Below, piece by piece: positions 1-9,356 of a stretch of DNA of 64,000 nt. Within the stretch, counting starts at the first letter, position 1; each line of letters starts with the position of its first letter. The notes beneath the pieces are model-generated. The model was not told where the DNA came from. It did not search any database and worked only from the letters and a program-made list of their open reading frames with translations. A program made the position numbers and the translations under genes. The DNA lies in contig NZ_CANMQT010000007.1 in the NCBI RefSeq assembly GCF_947500065.1, positions 210,553 to 274,552 on the forward strand, given 5' to 3'. Source of the DNA: an uncultured Aquimarina sp. GTDB taxonomy: Bacteria > Bacteroidota > Bacteroidia > Flavobacteriales > Flavobacteriaceae.

Positions 1-1166
1 TAAAACTAAATGCAAGTTATGGTACGACTGGAAATGATCGTATTGGTAATTTCGCATCCTTAGGGACTTTTGAAGGAAATAATTATAATGGTGAGCCTGG
101 ACTTACACCTTTCAGATTACCAAATCCTGATTTACAATGGGAAAGTACTACAACTCGGGATATTGGGTTAACCGCTTCTTTTTTCAATAGAAGGTTAAGT
201 TTTAATGTAGAATATTATAAAAACGTGACAGACGATTTAATTTTATTTGTTCCTGTAGATCCAACATTTAACAATGGACTTAATGGAGTAAACCGAAACA
301 TAGGAGAATTAGAAAACACTGGTTTTGATGTAACTATAGATGCTGTGATTTTGAATGGTGCAAACGACGGCCTTAAATGGACTTCAAGTTTAAATCTTGG
401 AATTAATGAAAATGAAGTAACAAATCTCCCTGAAGGATCGAGCGTAGATGAGCTTGGAAATAGATTTGTTGAACGTACGGGTGGATCTCTAGCATTTTCA
501 GGACAGAGAGCTATAGAAGGTTTCTCTGCAAATTCTTGGTATTTAATACCATATATAGGAGTTAACCCTCAGACAGGTGATGCAGAATGGTTAGGTGCTG
601 ACGGCAATCCAACGACAACTCCAGTAGCTGCCGATAGACGTATAGTAGGTCAAGCAAATCCCGATGTAATCGGAGGATTTAGTAATGTATTTACATATAA
701 AAACTGGTCATTAAATACATTATTCAATTTTTCTATTGGTAATGATGTATTACTAACTTCTAGAGAATTTACTGAAAACCCAATAAGCGGGTTTAATAAA
801 TCAGATAGAGTTTTAAATATATGGCAGCAACCTGGAGATCAAGCTTTTATACCAAGTCCTGATAGTCCAACCATAAATACTTTTAATCAAAGCTCAAGTG
901 CACAACTCGAGGATGGGTCTTTCGTAAGATTAAAAAATGTGACTTTATCTTACACACTTTCTCAGCAACATTTAGAGAAAATTTTTATTAATAAAGTAAG
1001 ATTATATGCTACGGCTACAAATCTATTGACCTTTAAAAGTGATGGATTAGATGGATATGATCCTGAATTGTCCAATGGTGCTGATGGTAATGATGCGGCA
1101 GGCCAAGATTTCTTTACTTTACCGCAAGCATCAACATATACTTTTGGAATTAATCTTTCTTTCTAA
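1..1166 (+). CDS. SusC/RagA-family TonB-dependent receptor, C-terminal part (5' end outside window)
   Basis: The reading frame is open from base 3, upstream of any start codon, so this is the 3' end of a longer gene cut by the window edge. The visible ~388 residues are outer-membrane beta-barrel: alternating strands, a 'NIGELENTGFDV' segment typical of SusC barrels, and a final strand ending in Phe (GINLSF), the usual outer-membrane sorting signal. The end closely resembles that of the SusC at 9592-12600 (both have a 'TATNLLTF / TGFNLLTF ... GYDPE' region), so the two are paralogues. SusC proteins import oligosaccharides across the outer membrane with TonB energy. A SusD gene follows 24 bases downstream, as expected for an operon. 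Family call is firm; substrate is inferred from the locus. Confidence 0.93.
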   Translation, partial: KLNASYGTTGNDRIGNFASLGTFEGNNYNGEPGLTPFRLPNPDLQWESTTTRDIGLTASFFNRRLSFNVEYYKNVTDDLILFVPVDPTFNNGLNGVNRNIGELENTGFDVTIDAVILNGANDGLKWTSSLNLGINENEVTNLPEGSSVDELGNRFVERTGGSLAFSGQRAIEGFSANSWYLIPYIGVNPQTGDAEWLGADGNPTTTPVAADRRIVGQANPDVIGGFSNVFTYKNWSLNTLFNFSIGNDVLLTSREFTENPISGFNKSDRVLNIWQQPGDQAFIPSPDSPTINTFNQSSSAQLEDGSFVRLKNVTLSYTLSQQHLEKIFINKVRLYATATNLLTFKSDGLDGYDPELSNGADGNDAAGQDFFTLPQASTYTFGINLSF

Positions 1167-1190
1167 ATAGTTTAACGATAATACACACGT

Positions 1191-2591
1191 ATGAAAACGA
1201 ATATAAATAAAAACAATAAATTTAGTGTACTAGTACTTTTATTAGTAATACTAACAACTTCTTGCGAAGATAAAATAGAATTATTACCTGAAGATGAAAC
1301 AGCTTCTGAAGTCGTGTTTTCAAATGGTCCTTTAGCTTTAGGAGCTGTGACAGGGATATATAATAGAGCACAACAGGATGATGTATTGAACGGTACGCTG
1401 CAATTTATGACAGAATGGCAAGCCGATAATGTAGATTTTATAGGTACATTTTCAACATTTGAACAAGTAAGTGCTTACGCAACATTGGCTGCTAATACTT
1501 CAATTTTTGGTATCTGGGATGATAATTACGAAGTTATCGGAGCTGCAAATCTAGTTATTGATAATGTTCCTTTAATTGATGATGTAAACTTTACAGAAGA
1601 ACAACGTGCGCAGGCTATAGCAGAAGCTAGATTTCTAAGAGCCCTAGTATATTTTAATATATCTACGGTTTTTGGACAACCTTTACAAGCTGGAGCAGGT
1701 AGAGCTAATTTAAGTGTTCCTCTTGTAACAACATCAGAACGAGGTTTAGAATTGCCCAGAGCAACTTTAGGCGAAGTATATGATTTTGTAGAATCCGAGT
1801 TCTTAGCTATTATTCCAGATTTGGCAGATAATACTAGAATATTAGCTAATCCTGGAGCTTGCAGAGCATTTTTAGCAAAATTATATCTATACGAAGAACG
1901 TTGGGATGAAGCTGCAAATTTTGCAAACGATGTAATCAACGATCCTTTTTATACATTAGCCACAGATTATTCGTTCTATGATTCACCTGATGCAACAGAA
2001 CATATATTTACGCTATTAAATGACGCAGTTAATGGTCAGGATAGTGGACAAGGTTTTTCTGGATTAAGTAATCCCGTGAATGGAGGTAGAGGTGATGTTC
2101 CTTTCTCCCAAAATTTGTTAGATACATTTGCAGAAGAAGCTGGAGATCTAAGGTTTACGACTCAGACAGGACCAGGTGCTGAAGGTGTGGATAGAATATT
2201 TACTGATAAATTTCCTGAGGATGCTAATAATTCAGATGATGCTCCTGTGATGAGAATTACTGAAATGTATCTAACCAGAGCAGAAGCTAATTTTAGAGGA
2301 GGCTCATCTATAGGTGCCACACCGCTTGATGACATTAATATTCTTAGAAACAGAGCTGGATTAGCTGATTTAACTAGTGTTGATTTAGATATTATTTTAA
2401 ATGAGCGCAGAAAAGAGTTGGCTTTTGAAGGACAAAGACGAATGGATCTTTTGAGAAATAACTTGAGTTTGAGAAGACCTGGCCAACCAAATGAAGCTGT
2501 ATCAGCACCAGGAATGGACAAAACTATATTTCCTATACCTCAAACAGTTAGGGATTTATCTCCATTTATTGATCAAAACCCTGGTTACTAA
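1191..2591 (+). CDS. SusD/RagB-family surface glycan-binding lipoprotein
   Basis: 466 residues. The N-terminus is a lipoprotein signal with lipobox LTTSC (Cys25) followed by acidic residues, which fits export of the lipoprotein to the cell surface in Bacteroidota. The body shows the SusD pattern: an N-terminal helical part with 'EARFLRALVYFNI', a TPR-like core, and the C-terminal 'ILNERRKELAFEGQRRMDLLR' plus a closing 'IDQNPGY'. SusD proteins form the lid of the SusC barrel and bind glycan. It directly follows the partial SusC and is followed by a strong terminator, so the pair probably ends its transcript here. It is a paralogue of the SusD at 12614-13975. Confidence 0.95.
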   Translation: MKTNINKNNKFSVLVLLLVILTTSCEDKIELLPEDETASEVVFSNGPLALGAVTGIYNRAQQDDVLNGTLQFMTEWQADNVDFIGTFSTFEQVSAYATLAANTSIFGIWDDNYEVIGAANLVIDNVPLIDDVNFTEEQRAQAIAEARFLRALVYFNISTVFGQPLQAGAGRANLSVPLVTTSERGLELPRATLGEVYDFVESEFLAIIPDLADNTRILANPGACRAFLAKLYLYEERWDEAANFANDVINDPFYTLATDYSFYDSPDATEHIFTLLNDAVNGQDSGQGFSGLSNPVNGGRGDVPFSQNLLDTFAEEAGDLRFTTQTGPGAEGVDRIFTDKFPEDANNSDDAPVMRITEMYLTRAEANFRGGSSIGATPLDDINILRNRAGLADLTSVDLDIILNERRKELAFEGQRRMDLLRNNLSLRRPGQPNEAVSAPGMDKTIFPIPQTVRDLSPFIDQNPGY

Positions 2592-2616
2592 TTACAATAA
2601 AATATTATATAAAAGT

Positions 2617-2647
2617 AAAGGCCTACTGAAAAGTAGGCCTTTTTTTA
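2617..2647 (+). terminator. Rho-independent terminator after first susD
   Basis: Perfect 11-bp stem AAAGGCCTACT / AGTAGGCCTTT with a GAAA loop, followed by a run of T. It lies 25 bases after the susD stop codon. Confidence 0.9.
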
Positions 2648-2771
2648 TTCTCATACTTCAAGACTTATCTTTTTCGTAAGTGGTTAAATTTCGAAAGCAT
2701 ATTGTAATAATGTTTATATGATGGAACTGGAACAGTTGTTACAAATATTAATCCTAATACTATTTTGGTGC

Positions 2772-2804
2772 AAGATAATACTTCATTTGAAGTATTATCT
2801 TTTC
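2772..2804 (+). terminator. Second hairpin, possible terminator
   Basis: Perfect 13-bp stem AAGATAATACTTC / GAAGTATTATCTT with loop ATTT, followed by TTT. It is 125 bases past the first terminator. No convincing gene lies between the two; it may be a back-up terminator or the end of a small untranslated transcript. Confidence 0.5.
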
Positions 2805-3014
2805 ATTAAGGATAATGATATAAAGGACTAAATAAGACACTTCTTATATGATAACTACTTAATTCTATATAATTCGGTGTTTTTTTTTGTAAAAAGTTGT
2901 AAAATTTCTTGAATAAGTCTTTCTAAAAAGTGAAATAAGATTACCCTACTCATATAGGTTAAATAGCTCGTAGCCTAATTCTCTTAAGGTTTTAAGTAAG
3001 CTTTCTTCGGAAGA

Positions 3015-3237
3015 AGTAAAGTTTATTCGGTAAAGGTAAACCTTGATAAGGGTTACCCAGCTTTATGTTTTCTATTATTTCTTTTACAGGGTAATCATAA
3101 AGAGGATGGGCAATTTCTATATAGACTTTGTTCAAGTTTTATGAAATGTAATATTTGAGTTAGCCATCAAGATATTCTTGCCATCCTTTTATGATTACAC
3201 TATCTCTAATAAAGTAATTATTGAAAAATTCTAATCT
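3015..3237 (+). repeat. Conserved susC upstream element, copy 1
   Basis: This stretch aligns with 9357-9591 across its whole length at similar distance from the start codon. The shared CGGTAAAGGTAAACCT block sits 210 bases from the ATG here and 219 in copy 2. Shared blocks are that segment, a GGGCAA segment, and about 42 bases starting TTGAGTTAGCC and ending TCCTTTTATG. GGTAAACC here faces GGGTTACC with one mismatch, whereas copy 2 forms a perfect dyad. GGATGGGCAA (3104-3113) can pair with TTGCCATCC (3178-3186) with one bulge. The function is unknown; a shared operator or leader RNA is inferred. Confidence 0.75.
3127..3157 (+). promoter_or_regulatory. Candidate promoter for second susC operon
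   Basis: TTTG at 3127-3130, a 19-base spacer, then AATATTTG at 3150-3157, one base off the Bacteroidota -7 consensus TAnnTTTG. It would give a leader of about 75 bases that begins inside the conserved TTGAGTTAGCC block. Copy 2 has TATTATTG at the same place but no clear -33 box. Confidence 0.4.
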
Positions 3238-6200
3238 ATGAAAGGACATCAATACAAGTTGCTGGTGCTTGCTTTTTTTTTATCAAGCATTTCATTAGCA
3301 CAACAAAAAACAATTTCCGGAACGGTAGCGGACGACTTAGGAGTACCATTACCAGGAGTGAATATTGTAGTTAAGAATACAACGAACGGAACTCAAACTG
3401 ATTTTGACGGCAATTATACGATCTCGGCAAATCGTGGAGCTATATTGGTTTTTAGTTATTTGGGATTTACAACTCAAGAAATAATAGTAGCTGATAGTAA
3501 TACAATTAGTATAGCTTTAGTGCAAGATGCCGCTCAACTAGAAGAAGTAGTGGTAACTGCTTTTGGTATTCAAAGAAACTCAAAAAAACTGGGATATGCG
3601 GTGAGTACTGTTAAACCAGATAAAGTTCTGGAAAATTCCGAACCAGATTTAATACGATCTTTAACGGGTAAAGTACCTGGAGTGAATGTTAATCTATCGA
3701 CAGGGGTTGCAGGAGCTTCCAACCAAATTAATATACGAGGTGCTACTACGTTAGGAGCAGCTAGTCAACCGCTTATTATTGTTGATGGTATTGCTTACGA
3801 TAATTCACAGGTAACAACCGCTAGTCAAACTACTGGAGGAGGAGGGTATGAGTCAGGGTTATCTTCTTTAGATCCAAATAGTATAGCTTCTATTACAGTT
3901 CTAAAAAGTACAGCAGCAGCAGCACTTTATGGTTCTAGAGCTACAGGAGGAGTTATCGTAATTACTACTAAAGCAGGATCAACAGGAGGATCAACTAATA
4001 ATAAACTGACTGTTTCACTATCTTCTGGAACTTATTTTGAAAATATTGCAAATTTACCAGAGTATCAAAATACTTATGGTAATGGTGTGAATTTTAGTTA
4101 TTTAAATGCTAATGGTTCTTGGGGACCAAGATTTGATTCATTAGCTACTATACCAACTTGGCCTAATGTGTTGGCTGCATTTCCGGAAATAGGACCTACC
4201 GTTCCTTATGAAGCACAACCAGATAATGTCAAAAACTTATTCAAAACAGGAAGAGTTCTTGATAATTCAATTAGCCTTGGTTATAATGGAGAAGATGGAA
4301 ACTTCAATGTTACTATTTCTGATTTAGATCAAGATGGATATATACCATTTAATACATATGATAGAACATCAATTATTGCCGGAGGTAATTTTAAACTTGC
4401 TAACGGTATTAAGGTAGGAGCTTCTTTAACTTATTCGGAAACTGATCAGGTAGGAGGTTTTTTTGGTGAAAACCAATTTGCAGGGTCAGCATCTTCTTTT
4501 GCAAGAACCTTATGGTTAGGAAGAACCTGGAACTTTGACTTACCTTTTGAGAATCCGGTAACAGGAGCTTCTGTAACTCCTAATAATGGGTATGATCACC
4601 CATTATGGTCTTGGAAACACGATCAGATTCTTACGGATACGAATAGAATCGTGACTAATGTGAATTTAGGGTATGATTTTAATGATAATATTTCTGTAGC
4701 TTACAGAGTAGGATTTAACAGATATAACTTAAGGAGAAAGCAAATTCGAGATATTGGATCTAGAGCTAATAATGGGCTAGGATCAATAACAACGGATGAT
4801 TTTATTAATGAAGATTTAGAATCTACTTTATTAGTAAACTTTAATTATGATTTAACAGAAGATATTAATTTAACTGCTATTGTTGGGAATAATGTATTAC
4901 AAAATACAACTCAGCGTAGTGCATATCAAGGGACTAACTTTATATCTCCTAATATATTTAATATAGCGAACACTATTAATCAGTCCAATTTATTGGATAG
5001 TTTTACCAGATCAAGAAATGTGGGTGTATTTGGAGATCTAAGTTTATCTTTTAAAGAATATCTATTTCTAAATGCTACGGGAAGAAATGATTGGAGTTCT
5101 TCATTACCAAAGAATAATCAGTCTTATTTCTATCCTTCAGCCAGTTTATCATTAATATTCACGGATGCTTTTAATTTGGATAGCAAAGTGCTAACATTTG
5201 GTAAATTAAGGGCAGGTTATGCTTCAGTAGGTAACGATGTTGCTGCCGAATCTCTGAATAGAACATTTGCTATAGGTAATCCTTTTAGTGGTATTCCAGT
5301 TATAAACAACAATGTTACTCTAGGAGATCAAGAACTTACTCCAGAATTTACCGATGAGATTGAATTTGGAGTGGACTTAGAGTTTTTTAATGCTAGAGCC
5401 GTTTTAGATTTTAGTTGGTATAAGAAAACAACTACTGATTTAATTTCTCCTGTTAGTGTTCCATCAACAAGTGGTTTTACCACATTGGTTACTAATATTG
5501 GTGAGATGCAGAATACGGGTGTAGAAATAGGGTTAACTCTTATTCCGGTTAGAACAGATAATTTTAAGTGGGAAATTTTCACAACATTCACTAAGAATGA
5601 AAATGAAGTCACTGAATTAGTAGACGGATTAGATAGAATTCAATTAGATCCTAATCAAGTGGCCCATGCAATAGTTGGCGAGCCATTCGGAGTATTTTTT
5701 GGATCTAGATTTGCGAGAGATGATCAAGGAAACTTCCTTATTAATCAATCAGGAGGAGGAATTGTTCAGGATTTAGAAAATGGTATTGTAGGAGATCCGA
5801 ATCCTGATTTCAAAGTTGGTTTTATAAACACCTTCAAGTATAAGAATTTAACTTTCGGTGCTCAGATTGACTGGAGAGAAGGAGGAGATATCCGATCTAC
5901 AAGTATCAATGCATTATTAGGAAGAGGAGTTACCCGAGATACTGAAGATAGAGAAAGAACATTTATTATTCCTGGTTTCTATGGTGATAATCAAGGAAAT
6001 CCTATTCTAGATGCTAATGGAAATCAAATTCCGAATACTACACAGATTGATACAAATGAATTATACTTCTCACCTGCAGGAGGTAACACTTTCGGAATTA
6101 ATACCGTAGATGAAGGTTTTGTATATGATGGTACTGTTTATAGATTAAGAGAATTAAGCTTAAGTTATGACTTTCCCGCTAAATTGTTGAAATCTACACC

Positions 6201-6384
6201 ATTTGGAAAAATCAGCTTAAGTCTATTAGGTAACAACCTATGGTATTTTGCTCCTAATGTTCCTAAATACACAAATTTTGATCCAGAAGTAACCAGTTTT
6301 GGTTCCGGAAGAATTCAAGGTATTGAGGTTTCAGCTGCCCCAACATCAAAACGATACGGCTTTAAACTTAATTTATCCTTTTAA
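3238..6384 (+). CDS. SusC/RagA-family TonB-linked outer-membrane receptor
   Basis: 1048 residues, full length for the family. Order: signal peptide (about 1-21, ending SLAQ), carboxypeptidase-regulatory-like beta domain (about 24-98, 'GVPLPGVNIVVKNT ... TDFDGNYTI'), TonB-box-like 'LEEVVVTAFG' near 100-110, plug domain ('IRGATTLG ... PLIIVDGIAYD', 'SIASITVLKSTAAAALYGSRATGGVIVITTK'), then the beta-barrel ending KLNLSF. It imports glycan fragments with its SusD partner, encoded 5 bases downstream. It belongs to a different SusC subgroup from the third copy, with more divergent plug and barrel. Substrate is not evident from this gene alone; alpha-glucan is inferred from the nearby amylase. Confidence 0.96.
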   Translation: MKGHQYKLLVLAFFLSSISLAQQKTISGTVADDLGVPLPGVNIVVKNTTNGTQTDFDGNYTISANRGAILVFSYLGFTTQEIIVADSNTISIALVQDAAQLEEVVVTAFGIQRNSKKLGYAVSTVKPDKVLENSEPDLIRSLTGKVPGVNVNLSTGVAGASNQINIRGATTLGAASQPLIIVDGIAYDNSQVTTASQTTGGGGYESGLSSLDPNSIASITVLKSTAAAALYGSRATGGVIVITTKAGSTGGSTNNKLTVSLSSGTYFENIANLPEYQNTYGNGVNFSYLNANGSWGPRFDSLATIPTWPNVLAAFPEIGPTVPYEAQPDNVKNLFKTGRVLDNSISLGYNGEDGNFNVTISDLDQDGYIPFNTYDRTSIIAGGNFKLANGIKVGASLTYSETDQVGGFFGENQFAGSASSFARTLWLGRTWNFDLPFENPVTGASVTPNNGYDHPLWSWKHDQILTDTNRIVTNVNLGYDFNDNISVAYRVGFNRYNLRRKQIRDIGSRANNGLGSITTDDFINEDLESTLLVNFNYDLTEDINLTAIVGNNVLQNTTQRSAYQGTNFISPNIFNIANTINQSNLLDSFTRSRNVGVFGDLSLSFKEYLFLNATGRNDWSSSLPKNNQSYFYPSASLSLIFTDAFNLDSKVLTFGKLRAGYASVGNDVAAESLNRTFAIGNPFSGIPVINNNVTLGDQELTPEFTDEIEFGVDLEFFNARAVLDFSWYKKTTTDLISPVSVPSTSGFTTLVTNIGEMQNTGVEIGLTLIPVRTDNFKWEIFTTFTKNENEVTELVDGLDRIQLDPNQVAHAIVGEPFGVFFGSRFARDDQGNFLINQSGGGIVQDLENGIVGDPNPDFKVGFINTFKYKNLTFGAQIDWREGGDIRSTSINALLGRGVTRDTEDRERTFIIPGFYGDNQGNPILDANGNQIPNTTQIDTNELYFSPAGGNTFGINTVDEGFVYDGTVYRLRELSLSYDFPAKLLKSTPFGKISLSLLGNNLWYFAPNVPKYTNFDPEVTSFGSGRIQGIEVSAAPTSKRYGFKLNLSF

Positions 6385-6389
6385 AAAAA

Positions 6390-8096
6390 ATGACGATGAA
6401 AAACATAATAAAAAATACATTTCGTAAAACTAAATTTTTTATTGCGCTCTTTTTCTCACTTCTTGTGTTGAGCTGCAGTGACTATTTAGATGTGGATACG
6501 GATACTGATAATCCTACCGTTGCACCTCTAAACCAGTTACTAACTGGTATTGAAGTAAATATTGGATCTGTTGCAGATTTTCAATTCTTTAGCGCAGATA
6601 TACTTCAGGTGTATACACACCAATTTACTGCCAGAGAAGAGCAAGATCAGTATGGCGCGAAGGCAGATAATATTTTAATGAATAATGATTGGAATAATGT
6701 CTATCTAGGATTAACAGATATAGAAACATTAATTTCTCAAGCCACAGAAAGTGGTGATCTGATTTATATAGGTACTGCAGAAATACTTAAGGCATATTTG
6801 ATGTCCGTTGCAGTTGATCTTTGGGGAGATGTTCCTTTTTCTGAAGCAACTTTATTAGAGACAGGTACTGTGAGTCCAGTTTTTGATGATCAACAAGTAA
6901 TCTATCAAGCTGTATTGGATTTAATAGATTCAGGAAAAGTTAATGTTCAGAGTGGGGTAGGTATAGCTCCTACTACAGATGATTTATTTTATGGAGGTTC
7001 TACGGCTCAATGGGTGAAATTTGCAAATACACTTAAATTAAAGTTATATAATCAAATAAGACTATCTCCATTATTTAATCAAGCTGACTTTAACGCTTTA
7101 GTGGCTGAAGATAATTTTATGACTTCTAATGCGGATGACTTTCAATTTAACCATAGCGCTGCGCAAGCACCTTCAGATGAACGTAACCGACTCTTTTTAG
7201 ATGCGTATGGTGGGGCTCAAGTAACAAAATATGCAAGTCCTTGGTTTTATGAGATTTTACGAGGAGTAAATCCTAACATCCATACAACTAATCCAGACCC
7301 AAGATTACCATATTATTTTGTGAATCAATTATTACCGGGACAGTTTCCAAGAGACCAAGGAGATATGGTAACAGGTGATCCTAATGCAGATTATTGGGAT
7401 GCTTCAACAGGGTTTTTTAGTATTCGATTTGGTAGTATAGGACCTGATAGAGATGGAGCCGTACAAAATGATGCTACTTTTCCTGGAATTTTCCCTTGTG
7501 GAGGACGATATGATGATGGCGCTGGATTTGCTAGAACCATCAATAGTGGAACAGGTGTAGCGCCTAAACGAATTCTTACATACGATGAGTTTTTATATAT
7601 ACAAGCTGAGTTAATGCAAGTTGGTTTAATGACAGGTGATGCAGGAGCAAAATTAAGAGAAGCTATGACAGCGAGTTTTGCTAAGGTGGATCAGGTAGTA
7701 ACAGGAACGGGTACGTCTCAAACCGTGCCTGTATTAGCAGGATCTGCAGCGGTAACCACATTTATGGATAACGTAGACACAGAATTTGCAGCCGCGAGTA
7801 TAGATAAGCAGCTGGAGATCATAATGACTCAAAAATGGGTAGCAACATTTGGAGATCCTATGGATCAGTATACTGATTATAGAAGAACGGGGTATCCAGT
7901 TTTAGCAGATCCTAATGGACCTTCTCCAGAGTACCAGTTAAATAATGGTGATGGATTTCCTTTGGTTGATAATTTAACGGTTCTGAATAATGATTTTCAG
8001 GTTTCTTTATTCTGGCCTCAGAGAGAGTTAAACCTTAATCAAAATGCACCAGGTCAAAAAAATGCGACGACTTATAAAATATTTTGGGATAACTAA
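6390..8096 (+). CDS. SusD-like lipoprotein (SusD-like_2 type)
   Basis: 568 residues, longer than the other two SusDs here. The lipoprotein signal is 'FFSLLVLSC' (Cys29 with the first ATG; a second ATG two codons in also works). The mature start 'CSDYLDVDTDTDNP' is strongly acidic, typical of surface lipoproteins. The region 'LQVYTHQFTAREEQDQYG ... NDWNNVYLGLTDIETLI' and the C-terminal 'EIIMTQKWVATFGDPMDQYTDYRRTGYP' match the SusD-like_2 branch. The start is 5 bases after the SusC stop, so the two are certainly co-transcribed and should form a SusCD complex. Confidence 0.93.
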   Translation: MTMKNIIKNTFRKTKFFIALFFSLLVLSCSDYLDVDTDTDNPTVAPLNQLLTGIEVNIGSVADFQFFSADILQVYTHQFTAREEQDQYGAKADNILMNNDWNNVYLGLTDIETLISQATESGDLIYIGTAEILKAYLMSVAVDLWGDVPFSEATLLETGTVSPVFDDQQVIYQAVLDLIDSGKVNVQSGVGIAPTTDDLFYGGSTAQWVKFANTLKLKLYNQIRLSPLFNQADFNALVAEDNFMTSNADDFQFNHSAAQAPSDERNRLFLDAYGGAQVTKYASPWFYEILRGVNPNIHTTNPDPRLPYYFVNQLLPGQFPRDQGDMVTGDPNADYWDASTGFFSIRFGSIGPDRDGAVQNDATFPGIFPCGGRYDDGAGFARTINSGTGVAPKRILTYDEFLYIQAELMQVGLMTGDAGAKLREAMTASFAKVDQVVTGTGTSQTVPVLAGSAAVTTFMDNVDTEFAAASIDKQLEIIMTQKWVATFGDPMDQYTDYRRTGYPVLADPNGPSPEYQLNNGDGFPLVDNLTVLNNDFQVSLFWPQRELNLNQNAPGQKNATTYKIFWDN

Positions 8097-8173
8097 TAAA
8101 TGAGATTTTGAAATGAGCCAACATATGTATTGGTAAATAAGTCTGACAATTGATAAACTCTAAATTTTAACAG

Positions 8174-9058
8174 ATGAAAAAAATAAAAATAATAGCATGT
8201 ATATTAACAATTGCAATGCTAGGAAACTCATGCCAAAATGATGGAGGTGAATCTTTCATTCCATTAAATGATGGTGTTGTTCCTAATATGCAAAAATTAG
8301 CAACAGGAGAAGCTTTCATTGATCTTTTTAAGATTGAAGATGGAGACCCGGTAAATCTTGAATTTAGTGCAGAAGTTGCGCAAGGAACTCCAGCTTCTAC
8401 GGATGTGGTAGGAATATATAGAACAGCAGCTGGCCCCGTATATAATGCAACGCTGTTTAGTGGAGCAACCTTACCTCAAAACTATAGTCTGAATACCAAT
8501 GATATTTTAGCTGCTTTTACAGAACTTAATAGCAATGACGATATTAAATTAGGAGATATTTTAACTATAACTACACGATTTACAATGCCAGATGGTACGG
8601 TACTTAATATTGTAAATGAGGATGGTACTAGTAATACAGGAAGTAATATTCAAACTACTGTTTTATTTGCGTCAGTTATAAACTATCCGGTAACCTGTCC
8701 TTCTGATTTAGGAGGTACATATTTGGTAACCAGTACTGCATCAGGATGTTGTGGTGTGGCACCAATTACAGATTATGAGTATACAGTAACCGTTACAGAT
8801 AATGGTGGAGGATCATACGCATTATCTGATTTTTCAGGAGGAATGTATGATGGTTTATTTTGCGGACCTTTTGCTATATGTGGTGATGCATCTGGAGGTA
8901 ATATCACTGATATTTGTAATGAATTAAGCGGCTCAGCTCCAGATTGTTGTGGGGATAATATTGTGTTTGAAGGCATAGTAGATCCAGTAACCAAAAATTG
9001 GAATGTAAATATATCCAGTGGTTTTTTAGTAGGAACATCAGTTTGGGTTAAGCAGTAA
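8174..9058 (+). CDS. Cysteine-rich lipoprotein of a SusCD operon, unknown function
   Basis: 294 residues with a clear lipoprotein signal, lipobox LGNSC (Cys20). I do not recognise a named family. Residues about 20-160 look like one beta-rich domain. From about 172 to the end there is a second domain with many cysteines (CPSD, GCCG, FCGPFAIC, ICNE, DCCG) and a closing 'GFLVGTSVWVKQ'. It is the last gene before a strong terminator in the susC-susD operon, the slot used by SusE/SusF-like surface glycan-binding or protein-binding lipoproteins. A binding role at the surface is inferred; the cysteines may form disulfides because the mature protein is outside the cytoplasm. Confidence 0.75.
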   Translation: MKKIKIIACILTIAMLGNSCQNDGGESFIPLNDGVVPNMQKLATGEAFIDLFKIEDGDPVNLEFSAEVAQGTPASTDVVGIYRTAAGPVYNATLFSGATLPQNYSLNTNDILAAFTELNSNDDIKLGDILTITTRFTMPDGTVLNIVNEDGTSNTGSNIQTTVLFASVINYPVTCPSDLGGTYLVTSTASGCCGVAPITDYEYTVTVTDNGGGSYALSDFSGGMYDGLFCGPFAICGDASGGNITDICNELSGSAPDCCGDNIVFEGIVDPVTKNWNVNISSGFLVGTSVWVKQ

Positions 9059-9148
9059 TAAATAATATCAAGTTCAATAGTAAATCGAGAATGTTTTATA
9101 GATGATTTGTTTATAGGTTATAAAATGTTTTAGTTTTATTATTTAATC

Positions 9149-9185
9149 AAGACATCGTCTTTATGGACGATGTCTTGTCTTTTTG
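9149..9185 (+). terminator. Rho-independent terminator after second susCD operon
   Basis: Perfect 11-bp stem AAGACATCGTC / GACGATGTCTT with a six-base loop TTTATG, then a T-rich tail. It lies 90 bases after the lipoprotein stop codon. Confidence 0.88.
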
Positions 9186-9356
9186 TATACTATTTAAGTT
9201 GGTTATGATTAGAAATTAATAGAAAAAATGAAATATAACCCTTACCTGAATCCATATCTGAATCTTTATCCAAGCTTATAGGGGTATTAGTTGTGTATAT
9301 ACAATCTTAAAGCTTAAAAGTAGTAAAATTCCCCAAATAACCCTTTTCCACTAATA

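Larger units (their letters stand above)
2592..3237. other. Gene-free interval between first and second SusC/D sets
   Basis: This 646-base interval holds two hairpin terminators in its first third and, from about 3015 to the ATG at 3238, one copy of the conserved susC upstream element. The middle (2810-3010) is AT-rich and I see nothing I can name in it. Confidence 0.7.

Noticed and set aside
2718..2832. A short frame of about 37 codons after the first terminator
   Set aside because: It runs through a perfect hairpin, has no promoter and reads as low-complexity hydrophobic residues.
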